DNA from: Galaxea fascicularis
Taxonomy: Eukaryota > Cnidaria > Anthozoa > Scleractinia > Euphylliidae
Reading direction: 5' to 3'
DNA: 64,000 nucleotides
Assembly (NCBI GenBank): GCA_948470475.1
Contig: OX419344.1
Coordinates: 22,865,725-22,929,724, forward strand
The notes under the pieces were generated by a model. It worked only from the letters and a program-made list of their open reading frames with translations. It made no database searches and had not been told where the DNA came from. The position numbers were made by a program, and so were the translations under genes. Below, one piece after another: positions 51,701 through 62,551 of the stretch. Numbering within the stretch: position 1 is the stretch's first letter; the number at the start of each line of letters is the position of its first letter.

Positions 51701-52798
51701 TCAGTTTTATACAGTGAAAGCAGAAATTGTCTAGTCTGTAGTTATTGAGGGATATCTGTGTTACTCTTTAGGAAGAAGAACGCCAAAAGACCCACCAACT
51801 TGAAAAGCAAGTTGAAGAACTTAAAAAACAACTTGACGAAGCCAATCAAAAACTGGTATGTTCTTGCACAACATCATGTATTGTTATATTGAGGATTAGT
51901 GAGAGTCAAACGGTAGTGTTTACTTTCATACACAAGCTCAAAGCCTGCTGAGGGCTGTCCATTGTAAATCAAAGATATGCATTACAGTTGACCTATATGT
52001 AACATGATTAGAGACCTGTTTAAACTCATTCAAGGGTCTCCTTGCTGCAGCTGGCCTTCAGCAGAGGTACCGCTGTGCTTAATCAGAACTGAGTTTTGAC
52101 ATCTTGTGCAAAATTATTATGCCAGGCCCATTTTGTGAATGGGTCAAAACTGTGTGTAAGAACTTGTTGTTTGGTAATTAATATTGTCCATGTTTGCCTT
52201 AACTGTAGTCTTTTTTCAAACTAAATCAAATTCTACTTCTATTTCATCATACTGCAGGAAGAAATAATCTTGCAACAGTGCTCAAGTTTGGTTTGTTTTA
52301 ACTGGTCTACTGTTATTAACTATTTGACAAACATGTAGTGTTTGCGACTCACTTATAGAGTGATAGCAAATTCTGGGAGTATATGATTTGGAAGTACTTC
52401 CTAGTTGGTAGTTACTACAGCGCTCCAAGCTGCGACCATTTTGGTTGCCATGGCGAGTGGAAAAGGTATTTGGCAACTAAAATTCTGGCAAAAGTCGACT
52501 ATTTTACAATTGAAGGTCGCCAAAAGGCGACTTTTGGAAAAAGTGAGCTTGGAGTGCTGTACTAGTTGGTAGGATATGAATGGCAAAACACAATTCACCA
52601 TCATCAGTCCTTTCCGCACCCAGTGGCACATTGGGCACAAAAACACAATTACTGCATTGATATGCTACAGTTGTGTATCCCTTGATTCTGGAATATGTTC
52701 ATTACAGATCATTGCTTGTTTGCTGTAATTGTATTAAACAATTTCTGTGAAGTATATATGAAATAATTCATATTTGTACTGCGGTTGTAGATGCAAGT

Positions 52799-52829
<31 letters not shown>

Positions 52830-52864
52830 TTAAGCAACTGGAAAGAAGAAGCCTGAAAAAATCA

Positions 52865-52898
<34 letters not shown>

Positions 52899-53047
52899 GA
52901 TACCGGTGCGATGCTCTACCAACTGAGCTATGAAGCCACACATTGGGAGCGAGGTCAATTTATTGAGTTCATACTTTCCCGCACAGTGAAGTGATGTGAA
53001 GTATATATGAAATAATTCATATTTGTACTGCGGTTGTAGATGCAAGT

Positions 53048-53078
<31 letters not shown>

Positions 53079-53104
53079 TTAAGCAACTGGAAAGAAGAAG
53101 CCTG

Positions 53105-53137
<33 letters not shown>

Positions 53138-53652
53138 ATTAAATTATTAAATTATTAAACCTGTGACTGAAAAGATTTGGTCATAATCTGAGACCACTTA
53201 TTTTCTATGGAACGCTAAGGTACAAGTGTCCCCGTAGACGTTTGTTTCAAGGAATAAAAAAAGTGTAAATAAAACATTTGGTTTGGCAGTAAAAGTGCAG
53301 ATGATAAACTCTTTCTCTGCCAGTAGAAAGCAGGTATTACAAATACTGTAGTGTACATTGTCATTGACATCTTTAAGCCTTTATGTGAAATTTCTCATGG
53401 AAGCAGGTAAGAACATTCCTGAGTTGTATTATGTGGTACTGGAATTGACTGTGCTCTTTCATGTCCTTGGATTTACAGGCAGAAGAGCGTTTGGCGATGG
53501 TGGAAGAGAGAAGAGTCCTGACTGAGCAGAAGACGTCTTTGGAGAGGGAAATCAAAAAGCAAGAGAAAGCATCACAAGACTTGATTCTCAACAAAAACAG
53601 GAGCAATCGGCCAAAGCTTGTGATTGGTTTCAAGAGCAAAGGTGGCATGTAG
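48724..53652 (+). CDS. ARGLU1: ARGLU1, arginine- and glutamate-rich splicing/transcription cofactor (267 aa, 4 exons)
   Basis: Exons 48724-49043, 50533-50758, 51772-51855 and 53479-53652 join in frame (804 nt with the stop). ARGLU1 is a nuclear protein that modulates splicing and nuclear-receptor transcription through Mediator. Residues 1-73 are an Arg/Ser domain. FGRSIVKR (76-83) corresponds to FGRTVSKR in human ARGLU1. From about residue 90 the protein is a long charged coiled coil with RVEELVAKRVEEQLAKRKDE, nearly identical to human. The C-terminus NRPKLVIGFKSK parallels the human SRPKLSFSLK. Human ARGLU1 has 273 residues, so length agrees. All introns are GT-AG. It is divergent from DNAH2, and the shared promoter segment makes co-regulation possible but unproven. 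Confidence 0.95.
50387..50465 (+). repeat. 79-nt imperfect hairpin in ARGLU1 intron 1
   Basis: Inner arms 50403-50421 and 50431-50449 are perfect 19-bp complements around a 9-nt loop. Outer arms 50387-50398 and 50454-50465 add 12 more perfect pairs, separated by a 4x4 internal loop. The shape is like a microRNA precursor, but the arms also look like repeated copies of one word (GAGATGCAA). Confidence 0.6.
52413..52560. mobile_element. TA-flanked MITE in ARGLU1 intron 3
   Basis: CAGCGCTCCAAGCTG at the left and the inverse AGCTTGGAGTGCTG at the right, with TA adjacent on both sides. It is about 145 bp. Confidence 0.55.
52749..52995 (-). mobile_element. tRNA-derived SINE with intact tRNA-like head (ARGLU1 intron 3)
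   Basis: The head (about 52866-52937, minus strand) folds as a tRNA with a 7-bp acceptor (GGCTTCA/TGAAGCC), D arm GCTC/GAGC and T arm ACGGG/CCCGT. A box TAGCTCAGTTGG and B box GGTTCGAATCC are intact, but the anticodon arm is mispaired. A TCAGGCTTCTTC linker and a 110-bp body follow. Copies at 17985-18125, 19478-19706 and 52996-53107 share head, linker or body, so this is a SINE and not a lone tRNA gene. Confidence 0.75.
52996..53137 (-). mobile_element. Head-less copy of the same SINE with a 30-base homopolymer
   Basis: The 110-bp body repeats the previous copy almost exactly at a 249-bp offset. The tRNA head is replaced by a run of about 30 T (minus strand), at the place where other copies have a short T-run linker, followed by an ATT-rich tail (TTATTAAATTATTAAA). 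Confidence 0.7.
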
Positions 53653-53942
53653 TGCGCCAGAAGCAAGGCCAGCTGTTGGTTTTACATGTGGAAAAGAGTC
53701 AACTGCTGAAAGCAGAACACACCACGTGAAGGTGGAGAACTTTCTCGTGAGCTGTGGTATTTTTAATACTGGTAACTCTTGTCTTTCCTTTTTTTTTTTC
53801 CCTCAATTTCCTCTATCAATATTTTTATCTTACTTCCCTTAAAGTTTCCCTTTCTACAATATTCCTTTCTATCACAAGAACATTCAATTTTTCCAATTGA
53901 TCACCTTTCTTTCGCGGATGTTTTTTGTATAACATTCCTGTA

Positions 53943-53960
53943 AATAAAGATCACAATAAA
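53943..53960 (+). terminator. Tandem AATAAA polyadenylation signals of ARGLU1
   Basis: Two AATAAA hexamers (53943-53948 and 53955-53960) lie 290-308 nt past the ARGLU1 stop codon, followed by a GT/T-rich stretch (ggtgtcgttgttgattt). This fits a cleavage site near 53970-53985 and a 3' UTR of about 320 nt. Confidence 0.7.
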
Positions 53961-54135
53961 GGTGTCGTTGTTGATTTGGCAGTTTTTGCTTTTGTTTTCA
54001 CACTCTATCCATCTGCTGTTGGTTGTTTGGTGCCTTAACAGCTGTAGGTGTAAGCTAGGTGTAGTTCTTCCATTAAGCCAGAGATTTGAAGAATGAGCTA
54101 CTTGGCCAAGTTGTTCGATGCCAATTAACACCGAT

Positions 54136-54300
54136 CAGGGCTGTCATTAAGGGCCGGGGGCCGGGGATTTTCTCCTCGTATTTTGAGGTATATCCCCGGC
54201 TACTTTGATATAAAACCAGCATGTTGACTTAACTACAGTAACTTGAATTCTTGGTTATATTTTGTATATCCCCATCTACTTAAAATTAGTGACAGCCCTG
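54136..54300. mobile_element. hAT-type MITE (CAGGGCTGTCA family) downstream of ARGLU1
   Basis: CAGGGCTGTCATTAAGGGCC at the left and ..ATTAGTGACAGCCCTG at the right; ACCGAT is present on both sides. It is the same family as 22044-22215 in opposite orientation, sharing ATATAAAACCAGCATGTTGA (inverted). Confidence 0.7.
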
Positions 54301-55438
54301 ACCGATCCTTGATTAACGGTGATCAAAACGTTTTGGTTCCCATGGTAGTTAGTCTGGATTAATGCTAATCTTGTTTCAAACTCGCCCCTGGAGACACGTT
54401 CTCCCATAAATTTTAGTTGTCTGGCAGTCTCTTGGCTCAGAGCTTTGCAAAGTTAACATTTATGAGAAAATTCTGAATTCCATTTGTCATAATCCTGACA
54501 AAATTTTTAGGAGCCATAATCACCAGTTTTGGGTAATCATAATTTGCCAGTATCAAAAGTGACTGCAAAACGCGTATACAATTTCAAACGTGGCCTCTAA
54601 AGTCGCGCGAACTGTCCAGATTTCGGTATTGCAATGACTCCAATGCAGATTCAGATTAATTTTGCAAGCATTGAATGTAAAGACACTTGAATTTGGTGCA
54701 TTTGATAACGATAAGGAACTTGCATAGCGCTAAATTAAAATGTTGCCAAAATATGATGTTTTAAGATAAATAGCAAGCATGCGCACCTCAGAGGATTTCA
54801 ACGTAGGTTTCATAATCTATAACCTTGGGTCGGTAATATGCCCTTTGTCTTTTACCCTGCCACACCCTATATGGGGTATGTTTGTGACCACGCCCTTACC
54901 CTCATTGAGTCCCGTGTGATTCGGCAAATAATAAACACAAATGTTCCAATTCATTCTTTTAATGGCAAAAAACGTAAGCTACTATAGGTTGCAATTCAAT
55001 GAGCGGTGGGTATTTCGCCGCTTTCCTACAGTTCACTGAGTCATTTGTACTTGGAGCACATGTGAAACGCAATATCTTCCTAGTAAATCTCTCTGCTATT
55101 TGAGCCAAATTCCAATCGAACATTTACTCTGATTATGGTCAAAGGGAATATTCACTCCAAGTCAAATGCCTAGTGCAAAGGAACGGGTTCTTGAAAAAAC
55201 TGTCATGCCTACACCATCGGAGAACGCGTAGACAATCTGCAAAAGGCAAGGCTCGACGTGATTCCAAAGCCTGATTCAAAACAATCGGTTCATTGAAATA
55301 TGTACACAATTGGGCCTCGTCCTTCAAATACAATATTTTTTCTTTACAATTTTGCTACGTAACTTGTAATCCCGTTGGACTCGCTTCGAGTGTAATGCGC
55401 GGTCTTACCGAATCGATTCGTCATAAAAAGCAATTATA
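54301..55438. other. Intergenic segment between ARGLU1 and the NCS gene
   Basis: Between the hAT MITE and the CACCGCA element. No coding exon, RNA gene or clear repeat boundary is recognised. Confidence 0.6.
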
Positions 55439-56305
55439 GAGGGGGACATGGTGGGGCCCTAAACACCGCAACACCGCAAAAAAAATTAACGAACACCGCA
55501 TCACCGCAAGAAAAGTCGACGAAACACCGTCACCGCAACAATTATTATATATATGAGTGTATCACAGAGGCACACCAACATTGCAGCTCCATACCGGGCT
55601 CTGTCACTGCTCTGTAAATTTGCGCAAACCACTTCGACGAATATCTGAAGTTTCGGAACAAGCAGAATCTAACACTTGGAGAAGTGTCTTCTTTGTTTAT
55701 CCCCTATAACATCACAGTTTCTTAACTATATCCACTGAACAGCTTTCGATTTATTTTTTCGTTGCGTGACAGTGAAAACGTTAACGATCTACCCAGATCT
55801 ACCCAGATCTACCCAGATCTACCCAGGTCTGCGATCTACCGGTATCGCTGCCCGGAGCGCTTTCGATGACCCTTTCACCCTTCAATATCGATAATCGTTT
55901 GCCCTGAGCCCTGAGCTCCTGGTGGCAGCGGTCAAGTTACTTATCAAGTTACGTATTTATCAACGAAAACAGCTTCTCATTGGCAGCTTAAGCGTATTGA
56001 AGATTAACTCGACAATGTTGGTCTGTATTTTACTACAAATTAAACACAATGGTACGTGCTTGTCATAAATTATCACGGATTAACGAAGTTTACGTGCTGA
56101 ATTTAGGTCTGAGAAAGATCAAACAAGAAACCACAGCACCGCAAATAATTTCATTTCACCGAACACCGTAGCTTGAGAAACACAAACATCGCACACCGTT
56201 GGGTTTGCGATCACCGCAACACCGCAAATTGAGATTTTATTCACCGCATCACCGCATTGAAAAAACCATCAACACCGCAACACCGCAAATCCCCATGTCC
56301 CCCTC
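55439..56305. mobile_element. DNA transposon with subterminal CACCGCA repeats
   Basis: The termini are GAGGGGGACATGG and its inverse CCATGTCCCCCTC, flanked on both sides by ATTATA (55433-55438 and 56306-56311). Both ends carry clusters of CACCGCA, usually as pairs (ACACCGCAACACCGCAA), about 14 in all and all in the same orientation. The core also has a 10-bp tandem repeat (GATCTACCCA, four units, about 55789-55830). No transposase is visible. The superfamily is unclear; a 6-bp duplication does not match the common superfamilies well. It ends about 180 bp downstream of the NCS stop codon. Confidence 0.7.
56236..56241 (-). terminator. Candidate AATAAA polyadenylation signal of the NCS gene
   Basis: This is the first canonical AATAAA on the minus strand after the NCS stop codon, about 245 nt downstream. 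It falls inside the transposable element at 55439-56305. No AATAAA or ATTAAA occurs between that element and the stop codon. Confidence 0.4.
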
Positions 56306-56484
56306 ATTATACACACAAATTTTAGGCATGTTTCAAGTTGACTAAGTTGTGTCAGAATTTTAAAAAATGTAGTATGCCGTATTTTAAATCTTCAGTGTAA
56401 AAAGGGAAAACCAGTCAGTCCTTCTTCTAGTTTTAAATGGTTTTAGCTCTTGCAAGCTCTCCACTGATTTCTCCCAAAGTATCT

Positions 56485-59400
56485 TTATGTTTTCTCAGCT
56501 CCTTGCTCAAGAATAAGTGCGAGAGTTTTGTCTCTCATAGCACCCTCGATGAATTCCGACAAGGACAAAACACCGTCTCTATTTGTATCAAAACTTTGGA
56601 AAACTTTAAGCGTGCGTTCTTCGGGTGTGAGTTCGTCCCAATTCCCGATGCCTTCGGCTTCTCCCGGATTGTCTCCCATCGTTTTGTACAGGGCATCGAC
56701 GATACGGAACATTTCTTGCTTGGTAATAAATCCATCGCCATTCACGTCGTAGATGCTAAATGCCCATCGGAGCTTTTGCTCCATTGTTCCTCGAGTAGAC
56801 ACTGAGAGCGAGCACATGAATTCACGAAAATCTGGAAGAAATTAAATAAATAATCACCAAAGTAAAAAGGTGAATTAGATGGGTTATTTAAAGACAGCGA
56901 TTATAGGTGCGGTCATAAATGGAAAAAGAAGGAAGGGTGCTTATAACGGATCGCTGGGAGCATATAATTATTGCAATTAAAAGTGTTGAAAAATGCCTTA
57001 AAGAAGTGCTTAACCTGCTTGTCTATATTTTAACACTGGGATCGTGGGTCCTTGTTCCAAACTTAATTTGAATTAAGATTCAGTGAGGCATATATTGGAA
57101 AGGAATAATTAACTCGACACAACGCCAAAGGCGGACCAATACCCGAGGGGAGAACCACTAAAGAACGGACCAATAGAAAAGTTATAGGGGGTGGGGGTAA
57201 AATCCGTGCAAAGAATGTCCCTAAAGACAGTCAAAGAAAAAACACCCAGGCGGGGCTGTAAAATAGGGATTAGAACTTAATTCGGTATAAAGAACAGCTC
57301 GGCCAAGAGCCGGAGTCAATTCGCTCTTCTCCTATCTGGCTCCGTCCTAATTACGCCAAACAGAGTGCGGTGTTGAGCTGCGCCGTGCTGATGAGCCGTC
57401 CAAGATACAGCGTTCCAAGGTGGCAACGTCACCCTTCTTTATCTGGTCCTTCCGTGTTAATGTCTCACAAAGTCAACTTTATCACGTCGTGTCAGCCTTA
57501 CTTTAGTTTGTAATCGAAGAATTTGACACGCGCAATGTGGGCAATTCGTTTTCCAATTTCCCGCCTTTCATATAGCATATGATCATCTGATTTCATTTTC
57601 ACGCGGAGGGGAATTCCTGGTATAAATAATGATAAAGTGCAGATACAATTGGTACCACAGTATCATATTTAACGTGAATTCCCATAGTTTCTCTTTTAAC
57701 GATTTTTTTTTATGCCACGCACGTGCGACGCCAGAGTTCGCCAGAGGTGAGTGAGGGTTTGCCTTTCTTCTGATTGGCTGAACACTTCATACGGGCACTC
57801 AGTTGGCTTCCAAAATATTTTGAAACAGCGCAGCAGCAAACTTTTGACGACAAGCATCATGTTTTGGCAAAACATGAATGAAAAGAGAAGTAAGCTAAAA
57901 TGAAATTAGGTTTGACTAATGAATAGAAGAGTAGGAAGAAACGAAAGATAGACTTCTTAAAGAAGACTGCTTTGTTGTTTTGTTCAAGGAAAAAACTACA
58001 GCACTAGGTGGTGAACAAGTGTGGCGTTCATGATTCTACACAATTTGTTCAACACGAATTGCACTGTATTTTTCACGACAGGGACGGTGAACTGCATCTT
58101 AGTAGACGATACTTCCTTCACTGAGAATTTCGAGGAGCAAACAAAGACTTGTTCATGGCATGAGTGAGTATATTTTCCATCCTTCGATTCATTGAGTATT
58201 ATTATTTACAACAACGTTCAATTGGGCTTTGAAACTTTTGCGGTCTGTTGCGGTAATTTTAGTTACGGTAGCTAGAAAAGCGTCCTTTTTTCATAAGAGT
58301 GAAAAGAAGAATTATATGAACTATTATTATATGAACTATTATATGAAACAACTTCATTTAATTAGCCTTGAATTTTGGTGCAGTAGTCTAAGTCACAATT
58401 AAATTCAATTCGTCTGTCATTTCTTTTTTGTCTTACACGCTTTCTTTCTTGTTATACTAAAAACAGACTGGCTGCATCACCGCAGGTCTTTATTTACTTA
58501 TCAAAAACATTTCATTAGAATAAAATATAATGTGTCCTCGTACCGACGCGGCAACGTTAATTGAATTTTTTTCCAAAACTGTATGATGAGCTATGTTGCC
58601 GGAATTTGAAACAAAAACTGTTTTTAACCACTCAATTCCTGTGCGCGTGCGCTTAATGTCACGTGTTGCTTCTGATTATTGGCAACGTGCGGCGGCTAAA
58701 ACTCCGTGCCTAACCTCAAATACAAACTTGATCACCACCTAAAACCAGTTTCTAAACGGATAACAACAACCATCGACTGCAAGGAAGCCGACTTTCTCCC
58801 TCTTGGTTATCATAAAGTCAAGTTCACCACCTAATAGGGACACGACGGTTATCCACCAACACGTACAGATCAAGCTCTGCAACACGACAACACCATCACA
58901 GGCGAGGCAGAAATGAAAACACCTGACAATGCAGAATCCATCGAGCAGGCCACTCCCTTGATGTTTTAAAACCCACATTTCCATCAAAAACCTAATGAAG
59001 AAAATCCTAACCAAGAGGTTCTTCGCTCAAATCCGCCACCCCAAGAGCAAGGAGAAACGTCAATAACTTGTGTGTCGGCACCCATAGTACATCCACCGAG
59101 ACTTCATTTTCAAAGACTGCTTGGTCCGCAAATGACCCGTTTCTCGAAAGTCCCGAAAACCTTTCGGACCCGAAAATCCATTTCTAAAACTGCGATCCAC
59201 CTATTCTAAAGGGCTGGGCTTTTACCACAGTTTCAAGATACAAAAGGGCAAATTGGTTGCAAAATTTCATGCCTGGAAACGTCTTCGTTTTTAAGATACT
59301 AAGGAAGTTATGGCACCCGAAATAGGCTTGAAAAGTTACGGGGGTTTCGAGAAACGCGCCCCAGGTCCCAGACAAACCCAGCGCCTCAACCAACATGCGT

Positions 59401-62400
59401 GGTGGACCAATAACGGCAAAGCAGAGACTCTCGTGTACAACAAGTGCCTCGTTTACATCATCATAAGTTGCGTGAACTTTGGCGTATATTGGCGAAACCA
59501 GAGCCAGAATTGGAGATATGTTCAACGAACATCTGAGAGTTTGTCGCAGAGAAAGCCGACTTGCTGTAACAGAACTGTTCATCATCCGGTAACAAGCGAC
59601 TGACGTACATGATGGTGTTCGTGAACTGACCAAACGCACGGCATAGGCATCGTCTTTAACTTCGCTTTATCTTTTTCAACGCCGCACACTCCGTGACATT
59701 TTCGTTTTCTTTCGGCGTATCTCACCGAAAGACTCATGCACCTCCAGGTCAGTACTGTAGCAGCTCTCGTAAGGCTCTAAATTTCATTGGCAGGCATAGT
59801 GTAGCACCTCTATTGTTTTAGGGATAGGGTCCATTGTTTGTGTTGTTTGTTCTTTTGTTCACCAGAAGGGTAGCAAGCCAATCTCGTGAGACCTTACGAG
59901 AGCTGCTACACCGCCCCTCCAGGTTGTCTGCTGGTGTGATAATTTCACGTTATTACCTCAAATAACGCCCCACACGCTCAGACCTAGTGTAGCGATTACC
60001 TCTAATTACACAAAGTACCCATAATGATAATGCAGCTCAATTTGGCTTCTTACGTAACTAAGCAAATTGCACAGCATGGTTTCAGCGGATAAACCACGTA
60101 CAAGCATTGCGCTCGTAACTGGTGGCTCAAAGCGGTTTAGTCCGGGGTTTAGTATATTGAACAACATAACGCACGACTTATCTCGCAAATTTCGCCATGC
60201 GTGTATAAACTGTAGAACACTTTGTACGCATCTCCTCAAGCAATATCTCCGATATAGACTTGTGAATGCGCGTTAATGCGCGCAAACGAAACTTAAGTAG
60301 AGTGTTTGAACCTTCAGGGAGCCAAACAGGCACTAAAGCAAGCTCTATCTAGACGTAATAAGATGCCCCCTGGGTGAGTAGTTTCAGCGGAGAGACATGA
60401 GTCATGGGAAAACGACCGGCTCTTTGAAAGTCTGAAGAGTGAAGCGTTCTGGGTAGACAAATCATACTTCACCGGCCTCTGTAGTTTTCTAGCTTTCCGG
60501 AAATACGAGCCGGCATGTCTGTATGTGTGAAAATAATGTAACATCGTGGTGCAATCTAAGGCTAGTCGCGAAACAATCTGCCGCTAGCTCAACGAGACCG
60601 TCTGTTTATGGATATAAAATGATTACGGTGGATTTGCATAACTAAACAGGTTGGCAAGTTGCGAAGTAACAAGCGAAGTACTAATGTTCCCCTTCCTCAG
60701 TACAGCCTGCATTTACCCCAAAAGATCTCAGGTTATATTTCACTGAGAAGACTGAAAAATCACACTAAAAATCCCATTATCGACCAGACAGATTTCATAC
60801 AATAAATGTCAGAATCCACCGCGTACTATGAGGCTCATTTCAAAGGTTTTCGTCTTCCCACACCAATATATTTTTTATGTTTTTCATGTGGAGAACACTT
60901 ACGAGATGATTACGAGTGAAAATAAAGGCTAGTTCGTTTTTGAATCATGAATTTAGTCTTGGGGTAAAACTAAGGAATTTAGCATAATCGAAAATTGTCG
61001 GTAAATTGAAAAGACACTCTGACGCCCCAAGTGTGTTTTTTATGTTAAGTCTACTTTCGCCAATGAACACAGCTTTGAATTTTTTTTAGAATATGCTCTC
61101 GTTCATAATGCATGATAAATCTTTAACGATTTTACTTGGCACTCGCGTTGGCGTCAAATTGGTTAAGGCACTGCAGCGTTGGACAATCGGCATCACCGAG
61201 GCAGAAACAAACTGGAGAAAATTGAAAAGAATATAATTGAAAATATTGAATCACATTGACATCGGTGACATCGAGTTTCTATTACACTTTTTTCATCGCT
61301 ATTTGAGAAAATTACCGCCAGATATGAAACTCGTTACATTTGAAGAAGATCAGTAGTTATGTTTAAATATTTCGCGCGTTCTGCGGCAGAAACAGTTATT
61401 TCACTTTGGGAAAACCTTCCCGCCACTTTGCACCTGTTTCACAAGCGTTCTTGACAATGCTTTCAAAAATTACTGTGTTTCATTTATGTCGTTCTAACGT
61501 CATCCAAATGCATATTTACAGAATTTCTTTATGGAAATTAAGCAGTTGACAAGTTGGGCGGTACGCTGGTTGCAACAGATAACTTTTCGATCGACGGATC
61601 ACCGAGTGATGACTAAATGTTTTCGCTGTTTCTTCCGCTCTAATTCCAAGACCAAGACAGGCACAACTCTGATTTATTCTTCGTGTTGCCAAAAATACTG
61701 CTAACATTTGTGTCCTATTTCTTTCAATCTGTTGTCAAGCTTTCCACACTGGATTAGCTACACATTTTAAAACATCTACATTTCCAATAACAAAACCTCT
61801 CTCCAATGTAGGGAAGAATTCGTGCAAAATCCAATTACAAACCAACAGTTAATTATTCATCACACTTCGTAACACACTGTAAACATGACTTTTTTCCCTC
61901 ATCTGTTTTCAGCTTTGGAGGAACGTTTATATTTACGAAATATATTCATCAGGAAATCTATCCCTGTTTTCGGTAAAATTAATAAAGAATTGTCGAAAAG
62001 GCGGTTAGCAATTAATATCGATAAAATCCTTGGGATCACTTTCCTTAATTCCGAAAAGTTACAAAAGGCATAATCCAGCCAACATTTGTGATCTTGATGG
62101 CGCTGCTTTTAATATGACTTATTGAATGCAACCTTATTTCGAGATGGTAGCGTCAGAGCCTTTGTTAGGAAAAAAGCTCACGATAAAAAGAAATTGGATC
62201 AAGTTATACGGGGGATTTGTTTCTTTAACATAGAATAAACTTTAAAACAGGAAAATATAAACTCCCGTAAAATGTGTTTAAATCTCAAAATTCGCGGCCC
62301 TACTTGCCTATTTTGCCGTCTCCGTTGACGTCGAATCGCCGGAAAACACAAGCAGCTAGTCTCGAAGCGTCTCCCTTGTTGAATACCTTCTTGTACATCT

Positions 62401-62551
62401 CAATAAACTGCTGCTTCGTCAGATAACCGCTTGGGCAGTCCTTGAGGAATCCTTTATACCATGATTTCAACTCCTTCTCTTCGAATTTCGTGTGTTTCAG
62501 CAGATCGCCTAAGATTTCGGGGTCAAGTTTTTTGCTTTGTTTTTTCCCCAT
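56485..62551 (-). CDS. Neuronal calcium sensor family protein (hippocalcin/neurocalcin-like, 196 aa, 2 exons)
   Basis: Exon 1 is 62308-62551 and exon 2 is 56485-56831; together 591 nt with the stop. NCS proteins are Ca2+-myristoyl switches acting on membrane receptors, kinases and cyclases. MGKKQS gives an N-myristoylation consensus (Gly2, Ser6). WYKGFLKDCPSG is the family signature, with a non-binding EF1 (Cys-Pro). EF2 DVNGDGKIDFRE, EF3 DVNGDGFITKQE and EF4 DTNRDGVLSLSE are all complete. Family members are normally 190-193 residues. The C-terminus (EQGAEKT) does not match the hippocalcin, VSNL or frequenin tails, so I give no orthologue name. The exon junction works only with a GC donor (AG|GCAAGT), which restores the conserved KIDFREF. 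The intron is 5.5 kb and repeat-bearing. GCAP or KChIP are less likely: no fit in length or N-terminus. Confidence 0.9.
59184..59639 (-). pseudogene. Unassigned 151-codon open frame in the NCS intron
   Basis: The longest open frame outside recognised exons, with a central stretch MLVEALGLSGTWGAFLETPV. No motif is recognisable and it has no splice or promoter context. It may be a repeat-derived fragment or chance in a GC-richer patch. Confidence 0.2.
59756..59910. mobile_element. Inverted-repeat element in the NCS intron
   Basis: TGTAGCAGCTCTCGTAAGG at the left and the exact inverse CCTTACGAGAGCTGCTACA at the right bound 155 bp. The target duplication is not clear. Confidence 0.6.

Larger units (their letters stand above)
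56832..62307 (-). other. NCS gene intron (GC-AG), 5476 bp
   Basis: The donor is AG|GCAAGT at 62307 and the acceptor TTCTTCCAG at 56832. The intron contains the inverted-repeat element at 59756-59910 and a 151-codon open frame. The rest is AT-rich without recognisable genes. Confidence 0.7.

Noticed and set aside
52866..52937. A functional tRNA gene
   Set aside because: Acceptor, D and T arms are perfect, but the anticodon stem is mispaired, position 33 is not T, and the same head occurs in other copies with a shared non-tRNA body. It is a SINE head.
55433..56311. CRISPR-like array from the regular CACCGCA repeats
   Set aside because: The units are short and unevenly spaced, spacers are not uniform, and the genome is animal. 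The repeats are subterminal motifs of a transposon.
56437..56805. 122-codon plus-strand frame opposite the NCS exon
   Set aside because: It is the antisense shadow of the EF-hand exon; the minus strand encodes clear EF3 and EF4 loops.
58739..59014. 91-codon minus-strand frame as a gene
   Set aside because: No motif, no splice context and no composition bias beyond what random GC-richer DNA gives.
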